In this document: positions 12,401-22,331 of the stretch, one piece after another | Numbering within the stretch: the first letter of the stretch is position 1 | Layout: every line of letters begins with the position of its first letter | Translations under genes and position numbers: made by a program | Source: Physella acuta | Taxonomy: Eukaryota; Mollusca; Gastropoda; Physidae | Length of the DNA stretch: 64,000 nt | Assembly: GCF_028476545.1 (NCBI RefSeq) | Contig: NW_026733020.1 | Coordinates: 1 to 64,000 of the forward strand | Reading direction: 5' to 3' | The notes under the pieces: model-generated | The model's database searches: none | Seen by the model: the letters and a program-made list of their open reading frames with translations, nothing else | Told to the model about the DNA's origin: nothing

Positions 12401-13794
12401 CTTTCGGCTAGTCTTCGCGACCTAGTTAGCGATTCCCCTATTCATCGCCCCTCCTGCCGACAGCGTTTTAGATTTTGGAACTAAAGCGGACAACGCACCG
12501 TATAACCCATAACAATAAAATACACTAAAGCTTTCTTGAATTTAATTTTAAAAATAAACTCATTCACACAATTATTAATTGAAAATAAATAAAATTTAAC
12601 CGCGAAAGGGTTTAACCTAGCAGAAAGTTCTAAGGTTAGACCAGCCTAGGCCCTAATACTGAATTACACTTTGCGCGCGCAGGCCAAGCCGTATCGGCCG
12701 CGTCACAGCAAGTGGGGAAAAAAATCAATACGCCCAGCCTCAACAAAACAGCAGTCACAACAGACCGTCGGGAAAAAAATTGGGCTAGGCCATTATAATA
12801 GAGGGTGGGGGATATGGTGGGTGCCTGGGAAAAACAGCAACCTAGCAGAACTAGTACACAAATGTAAACATTCGCACACAAAATACACATATAATGTTAA
12901 CTTTTTTTTAAATGTAAGAGAGCGTACTGCCTTAGATCAATCTAGACAAATTATAGATCTAGATCTAGAGAAAAGAAAATGTAACTTACCAATTTAGTCC
13001 ATGATGAGACTTTCTTTTTGTATATGTGTTTGATAGCAACCGGTAAATTATCTCTTCTTCTGAGACCAGAATAGACTGTACCAAAGCCACCAGCCCCTAG
13101 CTGGCCATTTATTTCATAGTCTGTTTCTAATTTTTCCATGTGTTTATAGCCTGGAGAAACAAAAAAAATATTCATGTTAATTTAATTACAAACAATCTTT
13201 TTATCTATTCTAGATTAAGATTAGATCTAATACATTCAAAATTATAGGCCTAATGCTAATGACTCAACTGACTCGAGTGTATTTACAAAAATATTGAACT
13301 TAGATCTAGATTCTAGATCTAGAATCTAGTAGATCTAGAATAAATAACAAAACAATGTTTGAGAGAATTCTAGACTAGATTTCTAGATCTAGATTCTAGA
13401 TCTAGATGTAAAATACTTAAATCTAAATTCTACAGCTAGAATCTACATTGGAATTAAGAGTGAATTTTATTGTGCCAATTAACATTTTAAACATAATCTA
13501 GAAATCTAAATCTATATTTCTAGATCTAGAAATCTAGATCTAGATTCTAGATATCTCTAGATCTAGATCTAGATCTAGATCTATAGCAAACGAATAACTA
13601 GACTTACTTTTCACTCTGGGAGTGGATGGAGATGCTACATGAGATGAAGGTGACATCGTCTGATTCAAGTTTACGTTATTGTTTACAATGTTTTGTTGCT
13701 GTTGCTGCTGCAAAAGTTGCTGTTGGTGGCTACTGTGTTGATCGTGTTGTTGTTGGCTGACAGTCGAGCACGAAAAACGGTTTAATCCTAGCAT
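9250..13794 (-). CDS. PIM: PIM-family serine/threonine protein kinase, five coding exons, 358 aa
   Basis: Spliced CDS: 13794-13608, 13150-12990, 11354-10991, 9754-9578, 9437-9250. All introns are GT-AG; the total of 1077 nt is 358 codons plus TGA. Residues 1-62 are a low-complexity Gln/Asn/Ser-rich leader and the kinase domain follows. Visible motifs are glycine loop [11 protein letters not shown] (81-91), VAIK Lys103, helix-C Glu125, hinge ERP (156-158), HRDIKDEN (200-207), DFG (221-223), SPPEW in the P+1 region, and a helix containing HPWM near the end. The ERP hinge proline and [11 protein letters not shown] activation segment are PIM hallmarks; the family is known to be constitutively active and to promote survival and growth signalling. 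The second hinge proline of human PIM1 (ERPEP) is Asn here (ERPDN). Vertebrate PIMs are about 311-326 aa, so this one is longer at the N terminus. The start is the first in-frame ATG after an in-frame stop at 13950-13948, with A at -3. Which PIM paralogue it matches cannot be decided by eye. Confidence 0.95.
9578..9754 (-). CDS. PIM: PIM coding exon 4 (activation-segment end, helices E-G)
   Basis: Acceptor is CTCTTGTAG|GTACC and donor is AGTCCAG|GTGTGT. Residues 238-296 read [11 protein letters not shown], then [20 protein letters not shown], and then FEQDEQI. These line up nearly residue for residue with PIM1. No canonical activation-loop phospho-threonine is seen, which fits the known phosphorylation-independent activity of the family. 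Ends in phase 1. Confidence 0.94.
10991..11354 (-). CDS. PIM: PIM coding exon 3 (helix C, hinge, catalytic loop, DFG)
   Basis: 364 nt encode residues 117-237. It starts [13 protein letters not shown], matching PNGTRVPMEVVLL in PIM1, and contains [30 protein letters not shown] and LKLIDFGSG. The donor is GATG|GTGAGT, phase 1. The acceptor is a tandem CAGCAG (NAGNAG). Using the second AG, at 11352-11353, would move the exon start to 11351 and drop only Gln117. Confidence 0.95.
12990..13150 (-). CDS. PIM: PIM coding exon 2 (glycine loop and catalytic lysine)
   Basis: Acceptor is TTTCTCCAG|GC and donor is AAATTG|GTAAG. The 161 nt plus the carried base give 54 codons, residues 63-116, starting [14 protein letters not shown] and holding [11 protein letters not shown] and VAIKH. 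It ends in phase 0. The text lines up with human PIM1 from the residues before its glycine loop through SDWGEL. Confidence 0.93.
13151..13607 (-). repeat. PIM intron 1 with TCTAGA/AGATCT array
   Basis: The 457-bp intron is largely built of overlapping TCTAGA and AGATCT palindromes, densest at 13300-13400 and 13500-13582. The array ends about 20 bp inside the intron from the exon 1 donor, at 13602-13607. Such arrays can form hairpins in DNA or pre-mRNA. Smaller clusters occur near 12940-12968, next to the exon 2 donor. Confidence 0.85.
13608..13794 (-). CDS. PIM: PIM coding exon 1 (residues 1-62, Q/N-rich leader)
   Basis: Begins [13 protein letters not shown], runs through a Gln-rich stretch of mixed CAG/CAA codons and an Asn stretch, and ends in TPRVK. 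The donor is AAAA|GTAAGT, leaving one base (phase 1). The frame stays open upstream to a GTG at 13836 and beyond, but there is no ATG before the stop at 13950-13948. The low-complexity leader has no counterpart in vertebrate PIM and is the least certain part of the protein. It is probably disordered. Confidence 0.8.
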
Positions 13795-14260
13795 GCTCAC
13801 AGTTGATGACACTGACGATATCCACTTCCTAAACACCCGGGTATAATCCGTAGAGCTCCAAAGACAGTTGTATTCCGTTTTGAATAGTGAAGTATAAAAA
13901 CTACACTTAACTAAACGCTGTTTGGTTTTAAAAACAGATGAAATAATTTAATCAGTTTGTTAAAAATCCAGACTCCGAAGCAGAAATAAATATCAACAGT
14001 GGTAAGTGTATTTATCCAAATGTTCTCAATGTGGAAATAAATTTGCACGTTGTTAATCCTTCAGGCACTTAGAAATAATGTTCCACAGCACAAATAAGTG
14101 GAGTCGTCTGAGCAAAGAGAGGCGAAACACGACTTTATGTATGAAGGATTGAAATTCTGCTTCAGATGGTGACGTGCTTCGCTCTAGGCCTACAACTACG
14201 AGAAGCGCCGCGCGAAACGTATCCTTGCGCTATGCTCCGCCCACTTGGTTACAGCGATTG
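13795..14260 (-). promoter_or_regulatory. Candidate 5' UTR and promoter of PIM
   Basis: Immediately upstream of the start codon. It ends in a short CpG-rich block at 14165-14245 with CGCCGCGCG and a GC box (minus strand GGGCGGAG, 14233-14241). No convincing TATA box at a fixed distance was found, so a GC-box promoter is the simplest reading. An extra non-coding first exon further upstream is not excluded. Confidence 0.35.
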
Positions 14261-15461
14261 TGGGGCGAAATGTCTGGCTTAGACTAGACCTAAATAGTAA
14301 TATTGTATATTAAATGCATACAATTTAAATTAAACGAGTTTAATTTTCGAATAAGGTGTTGATAAATATACTTGTAATATATATTTTTCATTATTTTGTA
14401 AACGGTTCGTCAAAGAATCGGTTGAGACATGAGAGAACTATTTGATGTTGCGTAGAAGTGCTTCGGTCCGCCACCAACCCCCAACAATCTTTTACCCCCA
14501 CCCAATGTTTGGTTCGGTCGGCCACTGGGTGCAATGTATTTCAAGTTTGGCTAGCGACAGACCGAGCCAGACTGTGTGTGTGTCTGTGCTAGTAGGAGAG
14601 GGGGGCAAGGGCGATGGCCGCTATGAATGGGGAAAAAAATAGTAGCGTAATGGCGGGAAGATATTCACGCACAAAGCGTCAGTCAATGTTTTGAGTTTTG
14701 TAGCTAAGACCTTCACGGGTTTTGGTTGATCTGGAGTAGTTATTTGTATTTCACCCTAAAAAAAGTTATTTCCTACCCTAACGCGAAAACCATTCGTCCA
14801 TAATAAATTTTAAAAAAAGTATATGCATCGGGGAAAATAGGCATGCATTCTTCTATAAGCAACTTTTGTTCGGTTAAACTAAAAAAATAATAGCTAGTTA
14901 AAAAAATCATAAAAAGGTTTAGTCTTATTATCTTTAGGGAATGTAACCATGAAAATATTAGCCATTATCTAGACTATAGTCTAAAATACGCAGTGTAGGT
15001 TTGTAAGTTCATGCTCAGATTACACAGGTAACGTACATTAGGTAGGCTGTAGTGAAGGGATTTTTTTCCCGCTCAGTAGACCAGTAGTAAATGCTGGAAC
15101 TACTTGTGAACTACAGTCGACCAGAGGTGAGATAAAATTTGAAACTCTCGATAGACTAGGTCATGGCTTTTGGCGCGTGAAAGAACCATCGTGGGGTTGT
15201 AAGGTGTGGAGGCACAGGCAACTCGATATTCAACAAGTGCTGTTCAGTCCTAGCAGTACAATAAGATGTGTTGTCGTGCTTTTTGCACAAGATGCTTGCT
15301 TTCATAACGAGGCTTTTAAAACGACAGCAACCTGGGTGAATTAAGATTTTTTCTTTCTTGACTGCCTGTCCTAATGAAATATTGATTAGTGTATTGATTT
15401 GAGCGTGGGCGAATTTCTATGCTCTTCGTCTAATGAAACGAGGTTATAATTTAATTGGCCA

Positions 15462-15497
<36 letters not shown>

Positions 15498-16239
15498 ACG
15501 TTAAAAATGTGTATTTGGTGGACGCTATATGTTGTTATCTATGGGGTTTTTAATCGGTATGAGCACAAAGTCGAGAGAGGGAGGGGCGGGCATTTAGATT
15601 AATAGATTAATAGCTTATTACTAATAGATTTGCTAAATAGTTTTGTTTGAAGCATAAGCATGATCGTATTTCAAAAACGTCATCAGATAAACGTTAATAC
15701 TAAATGTAATATATAACTAGAGTTGTATTTATATGCATTTGTCTACTTTGGGCTAAATGTTTTAATTATATAGATCTTAATACCGCTTTCCACTAAATAC
15801 AGTGTTTGCCTAGTCGCCCCTAATGCTAATAAATCCAACTACGCCTGTCTACATTTCATTGGCTCGAAATTTAAATGCTCGGTCACAGCGATAGGCTCAG
15901 TCAAGCAGGAACATAACTACACAGTACGCTCTCAAAGGTTTGAATGTACGAAGGGAAGTAACCGCGGAAATTGGGTTCTATTTTCAAGACGCGTTTTTGG
16001 GAGGAGTTCTCCGCATGAAACAGTATAAGTTTAAAGTAAATTTAAATTTCATGATTGTGGACGACATATTTAATTGAATAGTAGGGTGTGGGCTCTAGAT
16101 GTACTTCCAACATACTATTTTGCTTTTCACATAGACTCTATTTATTTTTATATTTTAAAACAATTGGAAATGTCGTCTTGCTAAATATATAACAAGGCTA
16201 ACTTGTATAACAGTATACCTAGAAAACTAGCGTTCTGAT
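14261..16239. other. Intergenic spacer upstream of PIM
   Basis: AT-rich single-copy-looking DNA. A poly(A) run of about 33 bases sits at 15464-15496, without a recognised retroelement body next to it. No coding frame is supported. Confidence 0.6.
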
Positions 16240-16560
16240 TAGGCCAACTTTTTCCTAAAAACAGACGATTTAACTAATAGCGTATGGCGGGTACGCTCCA
16301 CTACTGCCTCCATCTTGTAATGACGCGTCAAGACTGCAACACCCTTGTTTTTTCCGCGGGTTTGCGGCTGCAACCGGATGTTGTGACGCGCCAGGTTCGG
16401 ACACTGCGCCTGAAGCAGACGCATTTTATTTTAATTTATCCTTACGCAACGCCGTGAAGCAGTTGCTAGGCGAGGCCCCTAGCACAACAGAGCAAACAAC
16501 CAATCAGCACCACCGTTACAACTCCCTCCCGCACCACAAGTGCACTACCACGTAAGTTTG
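16240..16560. promoter_or_regulatory. CpG-richer promoter-like segment
   Basis: Relatively GC-rich in AT-rich surroundings, with many CpGs (ACGCGT, CCGCGG, GACGCGCC), ACCAATCAGC (a CCAAT box on the plus strand, near 16499) and GTTGCTAGGCGA at 16461, similar to an RFX X-box half. It could be a distal promoter or first-exon region. No transcript is evident. Confidence 0.25.
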
Positions 16561-17092
16561 CACAATCGACGCTAGCTAGCCTAGACTATATTTAGACTGC
16601 GTACTGTTAGCGCACCCACTCACTACCACCCGTTGTAAATTCAATTCCCTGCGTGTTTGGTGACCTAAACTACCCCGTGGACGGTGACAACACACATTGC
16701 CTGTTAAAATATCAAAGTTCAGCTCTCCGCTTAAAATAGACCGGCAGAGATTGTGAAAATACTCCCCCCCCTCTCAGTTCAACGCAAATGGTAGGTTAAT
16801 GTGTGGGTCTAGAGTCTAGGGGTGTACAGGGGTCTACCGATTGCTTCCTGTATAACTGGTCTCGCTGGTTTCGGGTTAGGTTTGGTTTTAATGCGGGGTC
16901 AGGGTTAGGCGTAGTAGAGCATTGCCGCCATGATGGGTGTCCACCCACGCTAGAGATAACGGCGTGCGGGTGCACTGTTGCAGGTGTATGTGGGGGGGGG
17001 GGGGTGATGATGTTCATATAACAAGTGGGCGTGGTTTGTTTTAGGGGAAGACATTTTTTTGTTGCAAAATATGGGTTAGATCATAAAGAATC

Positions 17093-17093
<1 letters not shown>
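16561..17093. other. Intergenic, nothing recognised
   Basis: Includes a degenerate GGTTAGG-like stretch at 16865-16915 and a G run at 16991-17004. Confidence 0.5.

Positions 17094-17177
<84 letters not shown>
17094..17177. repeat. (TA)n microsatellite
   Basis: About 42 TA units, uninterrupted. Confidence 0.95.
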
Positions 17178-17181
<4 letters not shown>

Positions 17182-17896
17182 TATAATGGGATGTGGGGGT
17201 TGTAATCGAACTGGTTGTAATATTGGGAAAGGGACATGCACATAGTATTTTGAGGAAAAAGAACATTGGTCGCCGATGCTATGCTTTTATGAAAGAGAGC
17301 AAGTTTGTTTTATCTTATTTTTTTTTAAGCATGTCGTAATTAAGTGTTGTTGTTTTTACTTTACATTTTGTTTTGTTTTAAAGCCTTTAAGTTAATTGTA
17401 AGAACATTTTCTGAGTCCAATCTCTAGTCACTTAAAGAAAGATCGTTGACAAATGTTGTCTGCTACTTTAGCTCCTGAGTATTTGTAGCCGTTTTGAAAA
17501 AACGTAATTTCTTTGAGTTCAGACATTTAGAAAACGAGTTTTTATTGCGGTGCTAGAAGTCTTCTAGCAGTAAAAATAATTTGAACAAGAAACTAATGGA
17601 CGTCAGCAATCCGTGATTTAACTCATTAGAATGTAATGGTCATGGTATTTTAATTTTACATCAACAAATTTACATCACAAAACAGTGTCTTAAGCTGTTT
17701 GACATAAGTCATAACAGTTAAATTGTACTAATGTTATAATGCCTGACTATGCCTTTACCAGCCACCAAAGTTCAACAGCGGAAGTTGATCTGCCTACGTC
17801 ACGTGGTTTATATAACTTTCGAAAAATGTGTGGTTTAGCTAGAGGCTTCATGTAGTGTATAAATCTTCAAGATATATAAATACGTCGTGGTACCAT
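17178..17896. other. Intergenic AT-rich spacer
   Basis: No gene or repeat boundary recognised before the target duplication of the next element. Confidence 0.5.
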
Positions 17897-17904
17897 ACAG
17901 TGAT

Positions 17905-18869
17905 GATTGTAGGAAAAAAAGTCACAGGAAAAAAAAACACAGGAAAAAAAAACACAATAAAAAAGTCACAGGAAAAAAAGTCACAGGAAAAAAAGTCACA
18001 GGAAAAAAGTCACAAATATATATTTGCATGATATTTGTTAATACTTTTATGTATTAAATATTTAGAGAGTGCAAATTAACTTAGGATTAATTAAATGTAA
18101 TGTAATGTGTGTAGGCTGTATACGCATAGGAATTTTTATAATTCATCTAAAACTATTTATTATGAAGTATGTAGATTGTAATTATGTTAAACTTAAGATT
18201 AGTAGCATTTAATAGAATGCTCCAAAGTCCACGGTTTTCATCGTGTTTTTTTTTTAAATACCAATATTAAATTACCGTGAAATGGTAAGTTCATCTGACT
18301 TGTTGCCCTCAACTCATGGCAACAATAGTTATGTTTAGTTCAACCACCTTTACTGCCCACATTTATAATGCTCATTACATAACAAAACTTAGGATCAAAA
18401 CAGAAAGCCGACAAGGTTCAAAGGCTGTCATTGACGCATAACGTCAGCAACACCAAATATGTTCGGACAATGCCTACTGAGGAGAGGCCGACCAATGAAT
18501 AGCCTACGGCAAAATTTGCCTAAATTTCTTTTATAATTAACTTTTCTACCGCGTATTTAACTAAATACGTAAAAAGTTGAGATTGTTGTGTAAATTATCT
18601 TAGAGTATTTTTATTTACAATTGTTATAAATCATAATGCTTTTAACGTCTATAAATAATGTATACTATCAAAAAATACAACCCACAACAATAAACATACA
18701 AAATTTTACAATTCTTAACAAATTAATAAAAATATTTTTAAAAAGATTTTTGTGACTTTTTTTCCGATAAAATTTTTCCACTGTGACTTTTTTTCTGTGA
18801 CTTTTTTTCCTAGCAAAAACTGTGACTTTTTTTCTGTGTTTTTTTTCCTGTGACTTTTTTCCGTTTACC
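17905..18869 (+). mobile_element. Foldback-like DNA element copy 1, 965 bp, 8-bp TSD
   Basis: Starts GATTGTAGGAAAAAAAGTCA and ends TTTTTTCCGTTTACC. The perfect direct repeat ACAGTGAT flanks it (17897-17904 and 18870-18877). Both ends carry head-to-head arrays of a 15-17-bp unit (AGTCACAGGAAAAAAA and its reverse complement), about 17911-18015 and 18748-18865, around an AT-rich non-coding core. Terminal inverted arrays are the mark of foldback elements. An 8-bp duplication is known for hAT, P and a few other DNA transposon groups, so the superfamily is undecided. No transposase is present. Confidence 0.88.
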
Positions 18870-18877
18870 ACAGTGAT

Positions 18878-20413
18878 TAGGTCTATTTGTGGTGATAGTC
18901 TTGTATCTTCGACTTCAAGACGACTCCTACATCGAGATAGTACTTACAAGTTTATACGACCGCTACATGGCAATAGTATTAGTACCCACAAGTTTATACG
19001 ACCCCTGTATCGAGATTTAAGTGCTGAACGACCCCATTCCTTGAGAAAGTAAGTTTAAGAAAGTAATTACCACCAATGCAATACATAGGCCTTCTTTGAT
19101 AGGCCTTCTTTGAACTTCGCCATAAACAAAGCATAGTACTTAGATCTTCTACACCCCACCCCTCCCCCCCTTGCCTACCCAAAAAGTAACAACTAAATCG
19201 AGAGACAGTACATAAAAGTCGAACCAATCTTTAAGCACCCTCCACCCCGTCTCCCACATCTACTTCGCAAAGGACGACACACTGACACCAACACCTTCAA
19301 CCGCCTATTGTCTGAACGTTCAAACAGAATAGATAACAAACCACCCCCCCCCCCCCAACCATGGTTAATTTCACGAATCGCCCCCATAGACACAATGCTA
19401 ATGATAACACGGCTCAACGAATTACCCCCAAAGACACAATGCACTTTTCGTCGTTATCCAATCGTCTGCAGTCGCTCGTCGAATGACGTCTGGTCTTGAG
19501 AGGGATTAACTTGAGATCGAGATTACCCTAATCTCCTTAATCCCACGCCCATACGTACTTAGTTTGACGTCACCAGCTAAGGGCAAAATTCAATTACAGG
19601 ATAATTTCAATCACCTATATCTACTTGATGAAGATTTTTCTGGCAAGTTTTGCTGACTTCAAACTTTTTAGCTTGGTAAGAAAGTAGTCCCGTTTATGTA
19701 ATGTTGGTGTTGATGTTGGTGTGTTGTGTTGTGCCAACTTACAGAAGTTGTTGATGAACGCTCAAATCATGAATGGGCCGTAATTAAGTTGACCTAGTTG
19801 TGAAAATCACGTGATCATGAGTTATGTTAACGAGATGTTGTGAACGTCACGCCACCTGATGATGACCTCGGGGTGGGGGGGGGGGGGGCAGGTTGGTGAA
19901 GTGACCACGTCATGCTCTGATGATTATGTACACACTTGAAATCACACCTGGTCGTTGACCCCGGGTCAAGATATTCTGAGGCAACATCACGTGACCACGC
20001 TTGAGATAACACGGCTCATCGGGTGAACTGGGTGACGTCGAATCATGACGTCGAATCATGACGTCACAGGCACCCCTCTGTTCCCTTCCCACCCTGCCGA
20101 AGGTGTTGAAATGTTGGCATGATGGTGACATTTGTTTAATCTTCCTCAGCACTCAAGTACATGGTTGTTTTATTTTTTTTCAAATATTTGTGCGTGTGGA
20201 AAGGGGTCGGGGGGGGGGGGGGGGGGGGGGTCGGGAAATATACAACATGTCGAAGGGTCACTTAAATAAACTTTGTACTGGCGAGAGTCACTCAACCATC
20301 ATCCAATGCTCCTGGGGTCATTCAAGCGTCACCCTTCGTCGTGTTAGTTGGCATAGACACCTCATTATTGTCTCCTCCGTCCACCACTGTATAACTACAG
20401 CAACAGGGGAAGA
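18878..20413. other. DNA between the two foldback copies
   Basis: Holds an internal duplication around ACAAGTTTATACGACC (18948 and 18989), two CACGTG E-boxes (near 19808 and 19988), and TGACGTCGAATCA repeated in tandem ending TGACGTCA (20033-20067). A 22-base G run lies at 20209-20230. No gene seen. Confidence 0.6.
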
Positions 20414-20421
20414 TAGTAGTC

Positions 20422-21435
20422 GGTAAACGGAAAAAAAGTCACAGGAAAAAAAAACACAGAAAAAAAGTCACAGTTTTTGCTAGGAAAAAAAATCACAGAA
20501 AAAAAGTCACAGTGGAAAAATTTTATCGGAAAAAAAGTCACAGAAATAAAGTCACAGAAAAAAAGTCACAAAAATCTTTTTAGAAATATTTTTATTAATT
20601 TGTTAAGAATTGTAAAATTTTGTATGTTTATTGTTGTGGGCTGTATTTTTTAATAGCATAAATTATTTATAGACGTTAAAAGTATTATGATTTATAACAA
20701 TTGTAAGTAAAAATACTCTAAGATAATTAACACAACAATCTCAACTTTTGTTACGTATTTAGTTAAATACGCGGTAGAAAAGTTAATTATAAAAGAAATT
20801 TAGGCACTTCATTGTGTTTTGCATATGTTTTGTCGTGGGCTATTCTCTGGTCGGCCTCTCCTCAGTAGGCATTGTCCGAACATATTTTGTTTTGTTGACG
20901 TTATGCGTCAATGACAGCCTTTGAACCTTGTCGGCTTTCTGTTTTGATCCTAAGTTTTGTTATGTAATGAGCGTGATAAATGTGGGCAGTAAAGGTGGTT
21001 GAACTAAACATAACTATTGTTGCCATGAGTTGAGGGCAGCAAGTCAGATGAACTTACCATTTCACGGTAATTTAATGTTCGTATTTTAAAAAAACACGAT
21101 GAAAAACGTAAACTTTGGAGCATTATATTAAATGCTACTAATCTTAAGTTTAAAATAATTACAATCTACATACTTCATAATAAATATTTTTAGATTAATA
21201 ATAAAAATTACTATGCGTATACAGCCTACACACATTACATTACATTTAATTAATCCTAAGTTAATTTGCACTCTCTAAATATTTAATACATAAAATATTA
21301 TCAAATATCATGCAAATATATATTTGTGAATTTTTTTCCTGTGACTTTTTTTCCTGTGACTTTTTTTCCTGTGAATTTTTTTCTGTGTTTTTTTTTCCTG
21401 TGTTTTTTTTTCCTGTGACTTTTTTTCCTACAATC
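20422..21435 (-). mobile_element. Foldback-like DNA element copy 2, 1014 bp, 8-bp TSD
   Basis: Same family as 17905-18869 in the opposite orientation. On the plus strand it starts GGTAAACGGAAAAAAAGTCA and ends TTTTTTTCCTACAATC. The perfect direct repeat TAGTAGTC flanks it (20414-20421 and 21436-21443). The core reads as the reverse complement of copy 1 with scattered changes and small indels. The different target duplication shows a separate insertion, not one large palindrome. Confidence 0.9.
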
Positions 21436-21443
21436 TAGTAGTC

Positions 21444-22136
21444 ACCCTATTGAACTACTATTTTTGGTATATTGCAAGCTGATGAATTTTTTCTCATTGG
21501 TAGGTCACACAATGAATGGTGACATCATGAGATCTAGGGGGTGTGGCAATGGGATGGGGGGGGAGGGGGGGGGGGGCTTTCATGATTGTAGGTGTACGAG
21601 TGAATTGAAAGATTCAGCTGTTGTGGCCCAGTTCAATATAGCTCAACGCATTTGATGTGTGCTACACATAGTCCAACACATCTAGGATTTGTGAGTGGTG
21701 ATACAGTCCTACCCATCCAAGAGGTGACCCATTTAATATAACTGCACGTCTAACACTTCTAAATGGTGACACAAACATCTGATTTCTCCATCCACCAAAT
21801 GTCACCACTTGTCTCAGCCTTTCTTTTATTAATAAAGTATGTACGTTCCAACACACTTCTGATGTTGTAGTCTAAATAAGTTGCACTGTGTCCGAAAGTG
21901 TCAAATGCCGCTTTCGCGAAAAAAATAATATCCGAAAGAAAAGTTGACAATGTCGCATGTCGCTAACACATTTAACTTAGGATTATGCAAACATATTTTA
22001 TAAACAAAGACAAATATAGTTTTTAACTGTGGGTCTTGAAATGAATCTAGTTGGGATGGGGTTGCGGGGGGGGGGGGGGGGGGGTGAACGACGACCACAT
22101 ATCAACATATTGTACATCTCATATTCGTAGTATCTG
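21444..22136. other. Intergenic, nothing recognised
   Basis: G runs near 21558-21577 and 22066-22083. Short frames lack domain-like sequence. Confidence 0.5.
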
Positions 22137-22331
22137 ACCGTGTTTCATTCAGGCATATCACCCCCCCTCCCCCCCCCCCCGCCACAGAGGCACGTCTACC
22201 GCCCCACCTTCGCCCCGAACGAAGTGAATTTTATTTTAAAAATATATACTTTTACCCTTACCCCCTCCCCCTCCTCAAAAGTTTCAAGTGCACTCCAGGT
22301 AAGAAAAAAATGTCTGAAAGAAATCCCACCT
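22137..22331. mobile_element. MITE family B, diverged copy
   Basis: The left end TGTTTCATTCAGGCATATC resembles CAGAGTTTCTTCCAGGCATC, and the right end is GTCTGAAAGAAAT. The core has CACGTCTACC and AAAAATATATACTTTTACC, as in other copies. No clear target duplication. Confidence 0.5.

Larger units (their letters stand above)
9438..12989 (-). other. PIM introns 2-4
   Basis: Intron 2 spans 12989-11355, intron 3 spans 10990-9755 and intron 4 spans 9577-9438; exons 3 and 4 lie between them. Each acceptor is preceded by a pyrimidine run. No open frame with protein character is seen inside. Intron 2 has mixed CpG-bearing sequence around 12340-12480, and intron 3 has G-rich and C-rich runs near 10070-10400. 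No clear mobile element was recognised in them, unlike the intergenic DNA on both sides. Confidence 0.85.

Noticed and set aside
13795-13836. Earlier start of the PIM protein at a GTG (13836)
   Set aside because: GTG is not a usual eukaryotic start. The first in-frame ATG is at 13794 with A at -3.
15464-15496. Poly(A) run as the tail of a LINE or processed copy
   Set aside because: No retroelement body or target duplication was recognised next to it.
17905-21435. One 3.5-kb foldback element with 1-kb inverted arms
   Set aside because: Each 1-kb arm has its own different perfect 8-bp target duplication, so they are two insertions.
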